Assembly: GCA_963082875.1 (NCBI GenBank)
Contig: OY720101.1
Coordinates: forward strand, 5,952,001-6,016,000
Length of the DNA: 64,000 bases
From: Corella eumyota
Taxonomy: Eukaryota; Chordata; Ascidiacea; Phlebobranchia; Corellidae
Reading direction: 5' to 3'
The notes beneath the pieces are model-generated. The model was not told the origin of the DNA. It ran no database searches and saw only the letters and a program-made list of their open reading frames with translations. The position numbers and the translations under genes are program-made. Below, piece by piece: positions 28,770-39,535 of this stretch (positions are counted from its first letter, which is position 1; each line of letters begins with the position of its first letter).

Positions 28770-31700
28770 CTACTCAACAACATCTCGGTTTATATTTTTC
28801 ATGGTGTCCAACTTTGGCATGAAATATTCAAGCTGATTTTTGAAAAACTTCTCGTCAAATTTTTCTTTATCCGACCACTTTATCTCTTTATTGATCTAAA
28901 TAAATACAAAATTCCACATAAAATCTTAATCTATACTTCTACAAACTTTGACTGTTAAATAAACAAATACATGTTAAGATAAGTTATTTAAATAAAAAAA
29001 GGCTTTGTTATAGTTTAAAAACAGGTTTAATTGAAAGTGAAATTTTGCCCACTTTAATAGCCTTGTGCAGAAGTTTACAGGTTTCGTCCTCTTCCTTGTG
29101 TTGTTTGATGTATTCCTTTATACCCGGCATCATAATAAAAGCTATCTTAAGTTTGGCCTCTATCATTTGAAACAATGCCTGTTAACAAAAAAGATTTAAC
29201 CAAGGCTAAATTAGGTTAACCAAATAATTAAAGTTAAATTAAAATCAAATTCAAAAAAAATGTAGGACAATAAGTTAAAGACAAATTACCTAAAGTATGT
29301 TCCTAAGCTAATAATAAGAGTAATGGAAGGCTCTAACCTTAAGTCAGTTGAACATTTTTATAAAAAATAGGTGCACTGATTAAAAATGAGTCAATGAAAA
29401 TTAGTACTAATACTACTAAAACTATAAAATGCAAAATTCTGCAAAATTAAATGGGTTACATTATTACCCACGCCCCTAATATTTGTGTTTAAAGAAAAAA
29501 AACGTCCTTAAAAATATCAAACCTTGCGTAGGGTAAACATGCTCCAGTGATCCTTAATATAGTTGCTGGTCATAACAATAATTACTCGGTGGCTTCTGTG
29601 CATGAGGCCAATAATTCCTTCTGCCTTGTCTGAAATTTAAAGGTAGTTAGATAAGCACTTGATGAGGTTTTGATAATTAAAAAATATAAATTTTTGCAGT
29701 TTAGCGGGATAAGTAAACAAACAATAAAAACAATTGTGAAAAGATTTTTTTTGCAATTTCGTTTTTTTAATAACATTAACTCATTATCTCATAGCCTAAT
29801 CAGTAAATTTTTAGATACAATTTGGTGTACAAAAATGATGTTGTGACCAACAATATACCAAAATATTTTTTTATAATTGCAACAATACATAGAAATATAA
29901 CTATTATTTGAATAATGAATTTTAATAACCACCACTTTACTTACAAGCCAATGCTCTATCGTCTCTATTTTCATCAAAAGTTTTGTAACCCAGATCTTCC
30001 AACGTCTTATTTATACCAAGCACCGCTTTCTTAGTTTGATCCTGAGCAAACTTGTCAACTTCTCCTTTCGAGAAATGGTACGAAAGCACAGCTCCGAATT
30101 CTTTGTCATCTTAATTAAAAATAAGATAGTTGTTTTAATTTGTTTTAATTTTTTTTTTCAATTCTGTCGATTGCCTCTGAACTGGCTAGGGTTTGCAATA
30201 TTTAGAGCATGTCACACAAGGATACAACAACATGTAAACAGTGAAGATCAACCCAAGGCCTAATGTAGTAAAGCCAGGTGCTCTAACCCTGACCAGTGAT
30301 GCAATTATTGTAGAACCGTGAATCATGGTCTGATTTTAAAAATCAAAAAAACAATTAGAAATATTAACATGAAAACTACATTTTTAAATCTAACACTTAC
30401 CTGGTTTAAAGGCAGCAAAATGGCGTTTGAAATACAGTTTTATATAAAATATTTTCCACCAAATTAAGGCAACTAGAATTAAAAACACAACAACGGCTGC
30501 AACGCATAGCCCAACAATGAGAGCTAAATTCTCCAGTTCCGGAATAATATTTTCTTCAAGAGTTATTTCTTCCCTTACTGGATCTAAAAATGTGAACCTT
30601 CGTTCCATGGTGAGTTGGTATCGCCCAAAATCATCTTCATTAACATTGCTGTAAATAAGAAATATTGTTTATTTTCAAATTTCCCTTAACAATATGCAAC
30701 CATTTAAATTGTACAAAAAAGCACAAACTGATAATTTAAAACATTAAATATACTTTTTGGCAGATAAATATAAACTAGATTAGTACAAGAAATTTTAATA
30801 ATTTAATTTTCAGAACATGTTTCATTGTATACCATGTAGCATAGCACTGACATAATGTGTGGTTTACCTTATTTCGAATTTAAGGCTTGCTGAAGTTGAA
30901 AAGTTTGCCACTAAATCTTCTGTAATTGGAAAATCGTAACAGTCCAATGATTGTCCTGTAACTATTTCCCTGAAAAACAAAACAAGTTTCTATCCAAATC
31001 ATATACAAAAAAAATATTATTGTACAGAATAATATTGTCTAGTTTTAGAAAAATTCAACAAAGCTTTTATACCATTTACATGATCAAAAAAATTAATAAA
31101 AAAGGAAATAAATCTTCTTACACATTACAAGAAGTCCTGTTGTTGTTTGAATTCTCTTCAAATCCAGTGGTGCAGTTCAAAAAATTACTTTCTTCTCGGC
31201 TTCCAGTTGAGCTTATCTAATAAATACGTTTTCCAAATTTAAAAAATTAAGTGAACATAATGTTTAAATCAGTTTACATAGGAATATGTTACTCCAAAAA
31301 ATAAAAAATGACAAACGTTTTCCTAAAAAAACAAAGATAGGTCTACTTATTGGGTAAACAATATCAGTAAAAATAAAGTTAAACAAAAAAAAATATATTT
31401 TAAAAATCAATCCTTAAATTTTCCATGCCTGTTCCCAAGTTATTTTAAAGTTGCTTATTTGAAAGTTTGCTATTCCAATGTTAGCAAAACATTCCAAAAT
31501 AACTGATTTTCCCAAGTTAGCCTGTTTAATTGGAGTACAGCGCACAACTGGTAAGGACAATATTGTAGTTGCTTAAACAAAAAATAATATTATAAAAGCA
31601 ATATTTAATGATATAAAAAACATCATTTATATAATAATATGAAAACAAAAACAATGATTATTAAAAATTTGATGTCAAAAAAAGGGCATGGCACATTGGT

Positions 31701-33678
31701 AAGTGGCACCAGTTAGGTTTGTTTGTTACCATGGCTGTCAGTTTAATTCCATTATCAGAAAATTAAATGAAATCAATAAAAACCAAAACTGCAACCCGTG
31801 ACCAAAATAAGGCAAAAACTGTTACATAATTGGTATTAAAATATTTTTTACTAAATTCTAAATAAAAGACCAAAAGGAAAATAAGATACAACAAACTGTT
31901 ACTTACGATAAGCACATAAGTTTGTACTAAAATATCGAGTCATTCCATTATAAGTGAAAGCGCATGTGTAATTGCCAGGGTCTTGAAAGGTAAATGGTGT
32001 AAACCGGATCTGCATTTAATTTAAAATTACATTAAAAATAAACTTTGATATTTACCTCTTTAAAAATTATTATTTTTAAAACCTAGTTTAAAAATTAAAA
32101 AGCCAAAAATATTGAGTCTAGTTTATCTAACTCACAGAGGGCCCCTGAAGTTCTGGATTTGATATTTTATTGCAATTTTGAAACCAACTAACTGAATAAT
32201 CAGTTCTGTCGTCTTGAAAATATAAGCGAGGACGAGGATCAGCATCATAAACTAAAAAATATATTTTTAAAGAACTGTAGTTTTAAAAATTTAAAAATAT
32301 TAAAAATAATCTAAAAAAAATTCAGTTGAAAAAATGTGGGGTTAATATTTTTTATATAATAATATAGAAATTGTTTTTTTCTTATTTTTAAAAAATATAA
32401 AAAAATAAAAAATTTTTAGAATAAATTAATTTTTAATGTTAAATTATAAAAAAACCTTACTTTGACAATCAATAATAAAATTTCTTTCAGCGGTAGGATT
32501 ACGAACATCATATTCCTCGACGAAAAAGTTTTCAACTGATTGTTCACAAGAACTTTCAGGTAATTGTATAGGATTGATCGTTAACGTTGCATTTCTACAT
32601 TCATCAACACCAGCCTTGAATGAAAAAAAACAATAAAATAGCTACAATAAAGTACTATTGTATTACCAAATAACAGTAGCCTATTAAACGAAATTAATTT
32701 AAACAAAAAAAATTAGTTAAAAAAGTTTACCAAATACAAGTTATAATATTTTTTTTACCAAAAAAAGTATTTTCTTATTGATTGTTTTTTTTAATGATTA
32801 AATTATTCTATTTTGCAAATTTTAATGCAGACTCTGTTAGTATATTTGGGGGTGACTTGAAAGATCAATAGATTTTTGGCACAGTTAAATAAGTAAGTAC
32901 AAAGTATTTTCTAAATTTTAAAATATCATTATTGAAAATTTAATATCATAATTTTACTTACCAGAAAATTAAATTCATAAACCAAAGTCCCATTTAAAGA
33001 AATGTCAGGAGTATAATAAACTCTATTAAACCCAATTTCATAATCTTCAGTATAAGCTTCAACAAAAACATCCACGACTATTTCCCCAGTCCTCATATCT
33101 CTAATAGTACACTAACAAAAAGTTCATATTTAAAATTTTTTTAAAACAATTTTTTTCCTATTAAAAATAACTACATATAGTTTGTACTAAATATTTACAT
33201 ATAGTTTGTACTAAATATTTGAATGAAAAAAATCACAAACTATTATTTAGTAAACGAATTAAAAAAACGACGTAATTTAAAAAAGGTTTTAAATTAAATA
33301 ATAAATGCTTACAGAAATATCGTAATCCTCATAATAGGTGTAAAATTCTTCTACAAAAGCATTTCCGCAACTTAAACGAAATGGCCATCCAATATACGCG
33401 TCCACCACTCTATTTCCACCATCGGAAGGAAGGCAGTCTTGGCCTTTTAAGTTTAGAATCAAAGTTGAATACAAAACAGTCGTAAAATTAGTTAAAAATG
33501 TAATTAGACGAAACGCTTTCGGGGGACTTTCCCTTACGTTTAAATCGTGATAAAACGCATTTGGATAACTTTAAGAAACGTTTTTGACGTAAAAAATAAA
33601 TTAGGACAAACCTTCCGTGTTTTCGAAAGAAAGTACTAGAATACAGACGACCAAGATATTCCTTGCTGCCAATTTCAT
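28770..33678 (-). CDS. IL-1-receptor-like protein (signal peptide, Ig-like ectodomain, TM, TIR)
   Basis: Type I membrane receptor, probably of immune signalling. Exons: 33612-33678, 33313-33443, 32962-33111, 32461-32614, 32136-32251, 31907-32009, 31429-31571, 31122-31216, 30868-30969, 30401-30648, 29945-30109, 29523-29629, 29053-29178, 28770-28895; 1833 nt, 610 aa. The signal peptide is MKLAARNILVVCILVLSF. The Cys-rich ectodomain shows Ig marks (DPGNYTCAFTY, SVILECFAN with ITWEQ, DDFGRYQLT). The TM is near LALIVGLCVAAVVVFLILVA. The cytoplasmic part is TIR-like: FGAVLSYHF for box 1, GYKTFDENRDDRALAY for the BB loop, SHRVIIVMTSNYIKDHWSMF, and FFKNQLEYFMPKL near box 3. The loop lacks the usual Pro-Gly and box 3 has FF for FW. 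The intron after exon 7 seems to use a GC donor (CAG|GCATGG). Confidence 0.85.
33174..33222. repeat. 24-bp tandem duplication in an IL1R-like intron
   Basis: ACATATAGTTTGTACTAAAT occurs twice in direct succession. Confidence 0.85.
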
Positions 33679-36600
33679 TGTGCTTTAGTAGATTTAGACC
33701 TAGAAAACTAACTATAAAGACCACGTAAAATTAAACGCAAGACAATGTCTGTAATCTAAAAAAAACAAAATAATTTTGACTTCAACTCTTAAAAACTCCT
33801 ATGTGAGTTAATGTAGAATCTATCTCTTTACATCGACTAGTAGTCTAAGCATATAAGACAGCATTTACGACATGGCCTCGCTAATGTAGACCACGCTAAC
33901 CTGTGTTGCCTTTTTCCCTTTGCAAATAGATATAACTCATTTCAGGCATATCCTACTCCAAATCCAAAATAGGCCACTTGTTATTTAAAATGGGGTATGA
34001 CTCTTGATGATAACATCATATTCGTGATACAGTCAAGACAAGTGAACAATACGTAATATACAAGTTGGCTATTGTAGCATAAATTATTTTAAGCCTGTTA
34101 AAAGCAATTCTAAATAGTCCAAACTTATTGACCGTACTTCGCGTACAAAAATTTCTCTTGTTAGATTAGGCTTCACTTAATAAACAACGCATTTTTAACA
34201 AACAGCCTTGTAACTAAACAAAACGTTTTTACAGCCTTAATTCTGTTATAGGAAGTCGTTAATTAGAGTCACATTAGCAAATAAACCACAACCAACACAC
34301 AAACAAAATGAAAAAAATCGACGCTAAAGTCATAAACTGTAACAAAAAAAATCGCAAAAAACTTACGGTCTTTATAGTCATAATTTATAATACATTTTAC
34401 TCGAATAATATTATCTATTCTACTATAAAAATGTTATCGAAAAATGGCTAAATTTCCAGTGTTGTTTTTCAACAGCTTACAAAAATTGCCTCAATAAGCA
34501 AAAAGTGTGGAAATTTATAAAAACCTTTGTACCAGCAAAAACAATAAAACAAAACTTATTCAAATCATTTAATTTAATAAATAAGCTAATCTTAGCTGGG
34601 GTCTGGTGTTTATTAAAATACGGAAAAGGCGCGTAATCAGTTTGTTTGAAATAAAACAAAATTGTTAAACTAAAAAAGAAAATAAGCAAAATTATTAATG
34701 AATTTTACTTGTAAAAAGGCATTGTAATACAAAAACACCTTCTGCTAAATATAACTTAATGACATTGCTATGCCTTTGTAGTGGGTTTGTTTTTAAAACA
34801 ATGGCGTAATGGCTGACCTGAGTACCCCGGTAGGAATTTATATTCGCAGATCGCTATATTACTTGGTTTATAAAAACATTTCAAAATAAAGTGTATATTA
34901 GCCATTCAATTTCTTATTGGCGATGTATATAAAACTTTTTAAGTCTTTTAAATTACTTAGACTACGTTAAAGACTAGTGTTCACTAAAAAAAAATACGTA
35001 TGTAGCCTAAATCAAAGGCTATACATATAAAAAAAACTATGTGTTCCACTCTACTAACTCGACGAAAAACTTAGACAGACTTTAAGATTTGAAAAGCATA
35101 CCCAACAATAACTCTTGTAATATAAATGAATAACATTTTAATGTTATATTTTCAATTGCATTACATTTCCCAAATGAAGACCCCCAAAAAACTGTATGCA
35201 AATTTTTCGACCTGCATTTTCTTCCATTTTAATTTTGTCATTTATATCTGTGTGACTATAGTGTAACAACTGGCCAGAGTTTATGTGCAAGTATGCAATT
35301 ACAGCAGACAGCCATTGTTAACCTATTTTCTTTGCTTGCAAGTAAGGTAGAGGAATTTTTAGCCTAAAAACTGACGCATTTAAATGTGAAATTTAACACT
35401 ACAGTATACTAAGGAAAATTTCACTAAAAATAATTTAAACCTGTTTCGCCTTCTTATACTGACTAGGGGGATTTTGCTATGTATGTTTTACACATATAGT
35501 TTAACTTTCTTAGGGATGTTAAATTAATAAAGCCTAAATACAAGCCATTCTTTTTAAATTATTTTTATTACGTGATTAACTTTCTTACACTATATCTAAC
35601 AACTACAAATAAAAATTTAATAATATTTAAATTTGATATATATTACGCAATTTGTATAAATCGATACCAGTAAGCATAAACAAAATTTTTACAACATCGC
35701 CAAAAAATTTCGAAAATTTATGTGAGTAATTTTCGGTTGAATAATGTAGCGTAATTGCAACGTTTCTGACACATCTTGGGGCAGGCTTCTTTTTGACTCT
35801 GTCAGCTAAAAAACACAATTAAAAGTTAAAGCAAAGGAACGACAAGGAAATTACTCAAACCATATCAATGTATACTTTATGGAATTACAAAAATTGCAAC
35901 TATCGAAAAGTTTTGTTGATGAAAATGTAGTAGACCTGTAAACTTCATTACCGAGTTAAAATATTGCTTATTTAGGAAAACCACTTAAGGTACTTCAATT
36001 CACATAGCATTTAAATGAATAAGATGTTACCCATTCGAAACAATGTACAGTGAACCATAAACATATTTAAAATTTGGTTCTTTAGTAGAGGCCTAAAGTT
36101 GTTTTACTACTATAAACAAATACCCTAACCTAACCGTTACGAGAATTAGGTAAAACAAATGTTTATCAACACATTTTTATAAATAGAATTACGTTTTACA
36201 AATGAAAAGTGTATATACCTGTTGATATTTTGGAAAGTTCATATGCGTGTATATAAAAAATTAGTGCCTTTTTCTTTTTTGTATTTTAAACATTTGTTTA
36301 TTACAAAGTATACAGTAAAATTCTCCACTATTACGTACAGGTAGGTCTCATGTAAATTGTGGGCTTTACCTTGAGTCTGAGCTTAACCAATGGAAAACCC
36401 CCAAAAAATTATAAATGAGGCATAAAAGCGAAAAATATTATTTTTAGTTGGTTCAAACAATTTTGTGGCGGAAAGCATAACAAAAGTTTGTTTTAGCAGT
36501 CAAGTGTTAAAACAGCGTATTTACACAAAGCAAAAGTAAAATTAGCAAAACTGAATAGATAAAATTTGCAGAGTTGATATTTTTGTTTGTATATAACTAT

Positions 36601-37394
36601 AGATATCATTACATTACAGTAATGAAGTGTTTACGGTATAACAGATATTTTGTTTACTCAACCATAGATCTCACATAACAGTTATGTAGCATCTCATGTT
36701 ATTACCTTATTTATTACTTTATAGTTAATGTAGTATCATGTTATAACACGTAAAATACATTTTCAAATTTAAAAAAATTATATTTAATCAAACTTAGTCA
36801 TGAAAACTTCCTTTCCTAAATTTAAAATAATTTAGTTACTTAAATACGGAATAATAAAAGTACAACCTTATTTTTTATTTAAACCCACATGACTTTTCTT
36901 TTTTAAATGACAAGGTTCTTACCACGACAATTTTAATTAAAGCAAAAGAACAAAAAAATATTTGGGGCTTCTTTTGTTTTATAATTTTTTATTCTAGTAC
37001 GTAGCATTTAGTTCTAGACTTATAGCTTAACTCCAAAAGCTAAAAACTGTTAATTAATTAAATAGCATTTTTTTCATTTTTGTAATTAACAAATCACCTC
37101 AAATGCTGTCACGTGATCTTTGTTATGCCGAAAATGTGAAGTTTATTTGCATATTAGAAAATGGCGTGACGGTAAGTTGCTGAAATCTTTGGCAGGCATT
37201 TTTGTGGGTTTTTCCAAGCTTTATTGGTTTGTATGCAAATTAAAGAAATTCTTCATAAAAGTGGTTGGTTGTTTGAAATGTGTGCAGTACATTTTATGTG
37301 ATTAATCATCATAAAAACACGTGAATCAAATATTACAAAAATGTGAGTGTTTTTTGGGCCTGTTATCCTAATAAACCCCTTAACAAATGGATTT
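33679..37394. other. Intergenic, no convincing gene
   Basis: AT-rich. The only item of note is a possible two-exon small protein on the minus strand (see the entry at 35627). Nothing else with splice context or domain character is seen. Confidence 0.45.
35627..36055 (-). CDS. Possible two-exon small protein (weak)
   Basis: A minus-strand exon at 35627-35812 follows a TTTTTTAG acceptor and reads ADRVKKKPAPRCVRNVAITL and on to KFFGDVVKILFMLTGIDLY before its stop. A short frame beginning ATGGTTCACTGTAC near 36055 and ending G|GTAACA near 36026 would join it in phase, giving about 70 aa. The end (FGDVVKILFMLTGIDLY) loosely resembles the YDLLIRLLYYATGCFIY segment of the membrane-protein cluster, but this may be chance. 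It could equally be a random frame. Confidence 0.2.
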
Positions 37395-37407
37395 AAATGC
37401 ATAATAA

Positions 37408-38035
37408 TGATACTAAAAAATGGGGGACGCGGAATTTGAGGGAATGGAAAATGAAGGAACGGAAATTGAAGGAACGGAAAATGAAGGAACCGGAAAATGA
37501 AGGAACGGAAAATGAAGGAACCGGAAAATGAAGGAACGGAAAATGAGGGAACCGGAAAATGAAGGAACGGAAAATGAAGGAACCGGAAAATGAAGGAACG
37601 GAAATTGAAAAAAGGAGAGGCGGAATCTTAAAAAAATAAAACGCGGAAATTCTGTTGACTGTTTATTTGTATTTAAGTCAATATTATTTTAGAAATAAAC
37701 GGGCATTTTATAGAAGAAAGTTAGGGTATGCTGGGGTAATAAAAATTAACTCATTATTGCTTATCAGTTCTCGGATAAATGACAGTAATCCTAAATAAAC
37801 AGTCAACGGTATTTCCGCGTTTTAGTATTTAAGATTCCGCTCTCTCCTTTTTTGCTTTCCTTCATTTTCCGGTTCCTTCATTTTCCGTTCTTTCATTTTC
37901 CGGTTCCTTCATTTTCCGTTCCTTCATTTTCCGGTTCCTTCATTTTCCGTTCCTTCATTTTCCGGTTCCTTCATTTTCCGTTCCTTCATTTTCCGTTCCT
38001 TCAATTTCCATTCCCTCATTTTCAGTCGACCCAAA
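37408..38035. mobile_element. Foldback element with arms built of a GGAA minisatellite
   Basis: The left arm (about 37431-37672) and right arm (about 37792-38024) are inverted complements. Both hold a 15-17 bp minisatellite alternating GGAACGGAAAATGAA and GGAACCGGAAAATGAA, and beyond it a unique part (GGCGGAATCTTAA, AAAACGCGGAAAT, GTTGACTGTTTATTT). A loop of about 120 bases separates them. The outer ends also match (GAGGGAATGGAAAATGAAGG against GAGGGAATGGAAATTGAAGG). A 13-bp direct repeat, AAATGCATAATAA, flanks the whole at 37395-37407 and 38036-38048 and may be the target duplication. No transposase frame is present. A frame across the right arm is only the minisatellite translated. Confidence 0.85.
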
Positions 38036-38306
38036 AAATGCATAATAAAAAAAAACAATAGTTCATATTTATTCAAAAAAAAAAATATTAATATTATTAA
38101 GTAAAAAGAAATCCTTGTTTAACTACAAAAAATAACACCAAAACAGTAAACTAATAATTAAAAAAGAGAAAAAAATGATTCAGCCCCACAAAAAATTATT
38201 CAATATTTATTATTATTGTTTAGCATTAAATTATTTGCACATGAAAAAAAGACATTTTGTGTAAAAAACGAAGATAACTATACAAAACATTGTGAATTTG
38301 TGTTTT

Positions 38307-39062
38307 TCAAGCCCGGCCATACAATTTGGCTAATTCTAGTTCTTCCTTGTGGGCTTTACTTTTCATGTGCATGTTGTAAGGAACTGGTCCATTTAATGTC
38401 TTTTCACATATCTCACAATTCCAATTTTCTGGCTCGTTTTGTGATTTAAAGTTTTGAACATTACCTTTTTTGTTGTAAGCTGATTTATATTTTATTAAAC
38501 CAGAAGCTTGTAATGAAGGCTGTGGTTCATTTTTTTTCTTCTCATTGCTGTCCAGCCAGGGCAAACTTGTAACTTTTGCTTCCAACTTCATCAAATAACT
38601 GCTCGGAGCATAACCCTTCTGGTTTTTTGAGTTTTCGACAAACCACCAATGAGGCTGTTGAATATTTTCACTTAAAAAAACAAGCTCTTCCCTTTGAGTT
38701 ATTGAGAGTTCTGTAAAACCACCTGGAGAATTGGAATTTGCTTTATAATTGTACTTTGCTAAAACCTTGATTTGATTTACAGGGAGAGCACTTTTTAAAG
38801 ATTGTATATCGATCTTCGTACTAAGTTTATTATCATTGCTATGAGAATCTTTCAGCGAAATTTGTGGTTTTGTATTATTCAGATTATTTGATGCTGTTAA
38901 GATATCACCAACTTTGTCCTCAAATTGTTCTGAACAAATTTTGTCCTTTTTTTGGTCGATTTTTGCAACTTTATTTAAAAACGTATCAGAAACGTTGTTA
39001 AGCTTTAATCCTCTTCCTATTCCCCTACCTCTTGCTCTACCTCGACCAATGCAATTATCCAT
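38307..39062 (-). CDS. SH3 plus U1-type zinc-finger protein, single exon
   Basis: 251 aa in one exon. Residues 6-18 are an RG/GRG run (GRGRARGRGIGRG) typical of RNA-binding tails. About 98-160 looks like an SH3 domain: AKYNY for ALYDY, a TELS segment, the WW pair at 139-140, and GYAPSSY for the usual G(L/Y)(I/F)PSNY. Residues 214-240 form a U1/matrin-type C2H2 finger: C216-x2-C219-x12-H232-x5-H238 (WNCEICEKTLNGPVPYNMHM). RG tail, SH3 and U1-type finger together suggest a nuclear RNA-linked adaptor, which is inference. I cannot assign an orthologue. It lies head to head with SDCCAG8. The lack of introns, unlike all its neighbours, raises the possibility of a retrocopy that became a gene. Confidence 0.85.
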   Translation of the reverse strand: MDNCIGRGRARGRGIGRGLKLNNVSDTFLNKVAKIDQKKDKICSEQFEDKVGDILTASNNLNNTKPQISLKDSHSNDNKLSTKIDIQSLKSALPVNQIKVLAKYNYKANSNSPGGFTELSITQREELVFLSENIQQPHWWFVENSKNQKGYAPSSYLMKLEAKVTSLPWLDSNEKKKNEPQPSLQASGLIKYKSAYNKKGNVQNFKSQNEPENWNCEICEKTLNGPVPYNMHMKSKAHKEELELAKLYGRA

Positions 39063-39535
39063 ATTCAGATATTATTAACGTACTATAGTAAACCTACTAT
39101 AAACTTAACAGTTTAAAAAGAAAATTGGAAAATGTTAAATTTTAAATTACTAACGCTTAGGGTAATTTTTTGTTAATACTAAGCTTTGAAATTGTATTTT
39201 CTTACAATTTTTTAATGCAGCAAGCAAAAAATAAAATGTAAACAAAAAATGTCAGTCAAAAGCGGCGCGAAACAAACACACCACGTGGTCTCTTTTATTT
39301 TAAAATAAATGTTGGTCAAATTTAAATAGGAAACAACTCAATATTTTTTGTTAAAATCAGGATTTGTTTTTAGCTTTCTTTGAATAAAATTTATTTTTGC
39401 ATCCCTATAAAAGCAAAACACTGAAATCATTAAATATATTTTTAACAACAGCTTGATTTAAAGAGAAACATCACTATCTTAGCGGGTTTACAAACATTCA
39501 ATTTTCAACTTTGTTTACATGTTTTAGCACTTAAA
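39063..39535. promoter_or_regulatory. Shared head-to-head promoter of the SH3/zinc-finger gene and SDCCAG8
   Basis: 473 bases separate the two start codons. In the middle lie a perfect E2F-type site (TTTCGCGCC on the minus strand, 39264-39272) and a CCACGTGG E-box (CACGTG at 39282-39287), within 20 bases of each other. TTTTAG just before the SDCCAG8 start could be a 3' splice site for a leader. Confidence 0.55.

Noticed and set aside
34477-34689. 70-codon hydrophobic frame on the minus strand
   Set aside because: Phe/Lys/Asn-rich composition typical of AT-rich noncoding DNA, no supporting splice sites.
37852-38061. 69-codon frame of repeated Phe/Pro/Ser
   Set aside because: It is the minisatellite of the foldback arm read through, with no start context or conservation of protein character.
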